Shown: positions 33,223 to 34,422 of the stretch, in pieces
Layout of the letters: every line of letters begins with the position of its first letter
Position numbering within the stretch: the first letter of the stretch is position 1
NCBI GenBank assembly: GCA_947584295.1
Contig: CANPWM010000019.1
Location: 1-34,422, forward strand
Source: an uncultured Oscillospiraceae bacterium
GTDB taxonomy: Bacteria > Bacillota > Clostridia > Oscillospirales > Oscillospiraceae
Length of the DNA: 34,422 nt
Reading direction: 5' to 3'
The notes under the pieces: model-generated
Seen by the model: the letters and a program-made list of their open reading frames with translations, nothing else
The model's database searches: none
Told to the model about the DNA's origin: nothing
Position numbers and translations under genes: made by a program

Positions 33223-34143
33223 GGAAGGAACTTCACCAACTCCACCATCATCAACATGCTCAAGAATATCATCTATGTGGGGATTCTCAAGAGCGGCGAG
33301 ACGAGATCCGAGGTCTTCCCGGAGCTTCAGATCATCCCCGCGGAGCTGTGGGATCGCGCTCAGGCGATCATGGAGGCCCGCACCAAGCCGCACAACAGCG
33401 AAGTGCCCTTTAACTCCAAAAGCCGTGCTATGCTGTCGGGCCTTGTGTACTGCGGCCACTGCGGGAGTAAGCTGGTGTTAACCACCAGCGGCGGCTCACG
33501 GTACAAGCCCATAAAGGAGACAAGGCTGCGCTACACCTGCCACAACAAGATCCGCCACCCCCAGGACTGCGACGGTCAGACGGGCTACTCCCAGGAGAAG
33601 CTGGACGGCATCGTGGAGACGCTGCTTCGGGCGCTGTTCAGCAACATAAAGTCCGTGTCGGAAAAGGAGCTGGTATCCACCCAGCTTGAGCAGAAAACCG
33701 TGGAACAGCGTGGGACATTGTCCCTCCTGAAGACCCAAAAGGCTCAAAAGGAGAAGGAGCTCGCCAGCTATAAAAACGAGGTCTACAAGGCCATCCGTGG
33801 CGAGAGCACATGGGACAGCCGCCTCCTGAATGAGCTTATTGGTGACACAAGGACAAAGCTTACGGAGCTTGAAGCGGAGATCGCATCGGCGGAGCAGGCC
33901 CTTGCCGACACCGACCGCACCGCCGCAGAGCTGCGTGAACAGTATGACCGTGTCCTCACCTGGGCGGACATGTTCGATGGGAGCACCACCGAGGGCAAGA
34001 AGATGATCGCCTACCAGCTCATCCGACAGGTTCGGGTATACAGGAACTTCCGAATTGAGATAGACCTGAAGATGGACTTTGAACAATTCAAGGAGCTGTG
34101 GCATCGGGATGACAAAAAGATATTGGTAAACGTTTCTAAATAA
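33223..34143 (+). pseudogene. Large serine recombinase, 5'-truncated
   Basis: The frame encodes the central and C-terminal parts of a large serine recombinase of the kind that moves Tn4451-like and other integrative elements. It enters in mid-domain at NFTNSTIINMLKNIIYVGIL, the end of the Recombinase domain. It continues through the zinc ribbon (GLVYCGHCGSKL, then a distant YTCHNK and QDCDG), a long coiled coil (about residues 130-245 of the fragment) and the C-terminal strand region. The resolvase catalytic domain with its active serine, roughly the first 300 residues, is missing. The first ATG (33256) lies inside a conserved region, so it is not a true start. The product is not expected to recombine DNA. 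Confidence 0.88.
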
Positions 34144-34146
34144 AAA

Positions 34147-34180
34147 GTTCAGGAAAACCTAAAAAAAGGCTTTCCTGAAC
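34147..34180 (-). terminator. Hairpin after the recombinase fragment
   Basis: A 10-bp stem (GTTCAGGAAA at 34147-34156 with 34171-34180) with an A-rich loop. On the minus strand it is followed by TTTTTATTTA, terminator-like; on the plus strand no T-run follows. It may end leftward transcription, or mark the end of the former element. Confidence 0.45.
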
Positions 34181-34245
34181 AGAAACGGAATGGGTGGTTA
34201 AAAATCCTATTCCGCATCGCTGGAGGTCATCGGAGGGAGGGGAGC

Positions 34246-34274
34246 TCGAGGGGAACCATCAGGGTTCCTCTCGA
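34246..34274. repeat. Short inverted repeat
   Basis: TCGAGGGGAACC (34246-34257) pairs with 34263-34274 over 12 positions including one G-T. It lies in otherwise uninformative sequence between the recombinase fragment and the tRNA remnant. No function is assigned. Confidence 0.45.
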
Positions 34275-34286
34275 ATCGGAATCAAT

Positions 34287-34342
34287 CAGGTCCACCACAA
34301 AGAAAGACCGCCTTTCGGCGGTCTTTCTTTGTGGTGGACCTG
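34287..34342. terminator. 26-bp perfect palindrome including a tRNA terminator
   Basis: Arms 34287-34312 and 34317-34342 are exact reverse complements around a TTTC loop. The inner part (AAAGACCGCC, loop, GGCGGTCTTTCTTT) is a typical bidirectional terminator directly after the CCA end of the minus-strand tRNA fragment. The outer 11 bases of each arm (CAGGTCCACCA) duplicate the tRNA acceptor end in opposite orientation. Confidence 0.75.
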
Positions 34343-34388
34343 AAGGGACTCGAACCCTCGACCTCTCGGATGCGAACCGAACGCTCTC
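34332..34388 (-). tRNA. 3' part of tRNA-Ala (anticodon CGC), 5' part missing
   Basis: On the minus strand the sequence from GAGAGCG (D-arm end, 34382-34388) continues through an anticodon arm (stem TTCGG/CCGAG, loop TTCGCAT, anticodon CGC), variable loop AGGTC, T-arm (GAGGG, loop TTCGAGT, CCCTT), acceptor strand CAGGTCC, then A and CCA. The T at position 70 fits the G3-U70 pair that marks tRNA-Ala. The expected 5' acceptor strand and D-stem are absent in the 34 bases beyond, although a full tRNA would fit in the window. It is therefore a broken gene or a displaced tRNA 3' end at an integration site. Confidence 0.7.
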
Positions 34389-34422
34389 GCACATTGGCAA
34401 GTTTTGTGCGCGGGGTGTATGG

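Noticed and set aside
1-34422. CRISPR arrays, rRNA genes, or complete tRNA genes
   Set aside because: No regularly spaced repeat series and no rRNA-like sequence were seen; the only tRNA-like sequence lacks its 5' part.

Overview
The window comes from a GC-rich Gram-positive anaerobe of the Clostridia, most likely an Oscillospiraceae-type gut bacterium. Supporting signs are the Firmicute-style gene neighbours (comF, an mreB paralogue, a YwiB-like gene before argS), an XpaC-like protein, a DUF6485-type small Cys protein, strong purine-rich ribosome binding sites, sigma-A promoters with 17-bp spacers, AgrC-type kinases and SpoIIE/RsbW-type switch proteins. The family-level assignment is inference.

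Left part (1-15390) is ordinary, very GC-rich core genome: a radC 3' end; uvrB, a small membrane protein, recD2, comF, an mreB-type gene and a HAD phosphatase in one tightly packed rightward series; a leftward XpaC-like gene and an acidic small protein; then murI, a DUF1934 gene, argS and a LURP-one-like gene with stop/start overlaps. A short strongly promoted transcript, a miniature IS200-like remnant, a GNAT acetyltransferase and metY follow.

Middle and right part (about 15400-32920) is an accessory island with visibly more AT-rich spacers and a different gene style. It opens with a 27-bp-arm hairpin and a pair of 14-bp direct repeats 21 bp apart ahead of a promoter. The long rightward array encodes a DUF6485-like protein, a polar-amino-acid ABC permease, an ABC ATPase with an extra C-terminal RsbW-like domain, a lipoprotein related to solute-binding proteins, an unknown lipoprotein, a STAS anti-sigma-antagonist-like protein, a 947-residue membrane sensor carrying both PP2C phosphatase and RsbW-like kinase domains, a 1135-residue polypeptide containing a complete ABC importer (binding-protein segments, permease, ATPase and again a C-terminal RsbW-like domain), a lipoprotein 5'-nucleotidase and a CstA-family transporter. 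Facing it is a leftward operon of a LytTR response regulator and two AgrC-type kinases. One kinase has lost the phospho-acceptor histidine and the other has lost the glycines of its ATP-lid motif.

My reading is that the island is a nutrient uptake and sensing system in which two importers carry degenerate RsbW-like domains that could be docked by the STAS protein. The phosphorylation state of the STAS protein would be set by the phosphatase/kinase sensor. The LytTR regulator probably acts on the 21-bp-spaced repeats at the left end and on a related motif next to its own promoter. This is inference from domain content and gene order.

The right end (33000-34422) holds a 5'-truncated large serine recombinase, hairpins, and the 3' part of a tRNA-Ala(CGC) on the minus strand followed by a palindromic terminator. 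It looks like a mobile-element junction.
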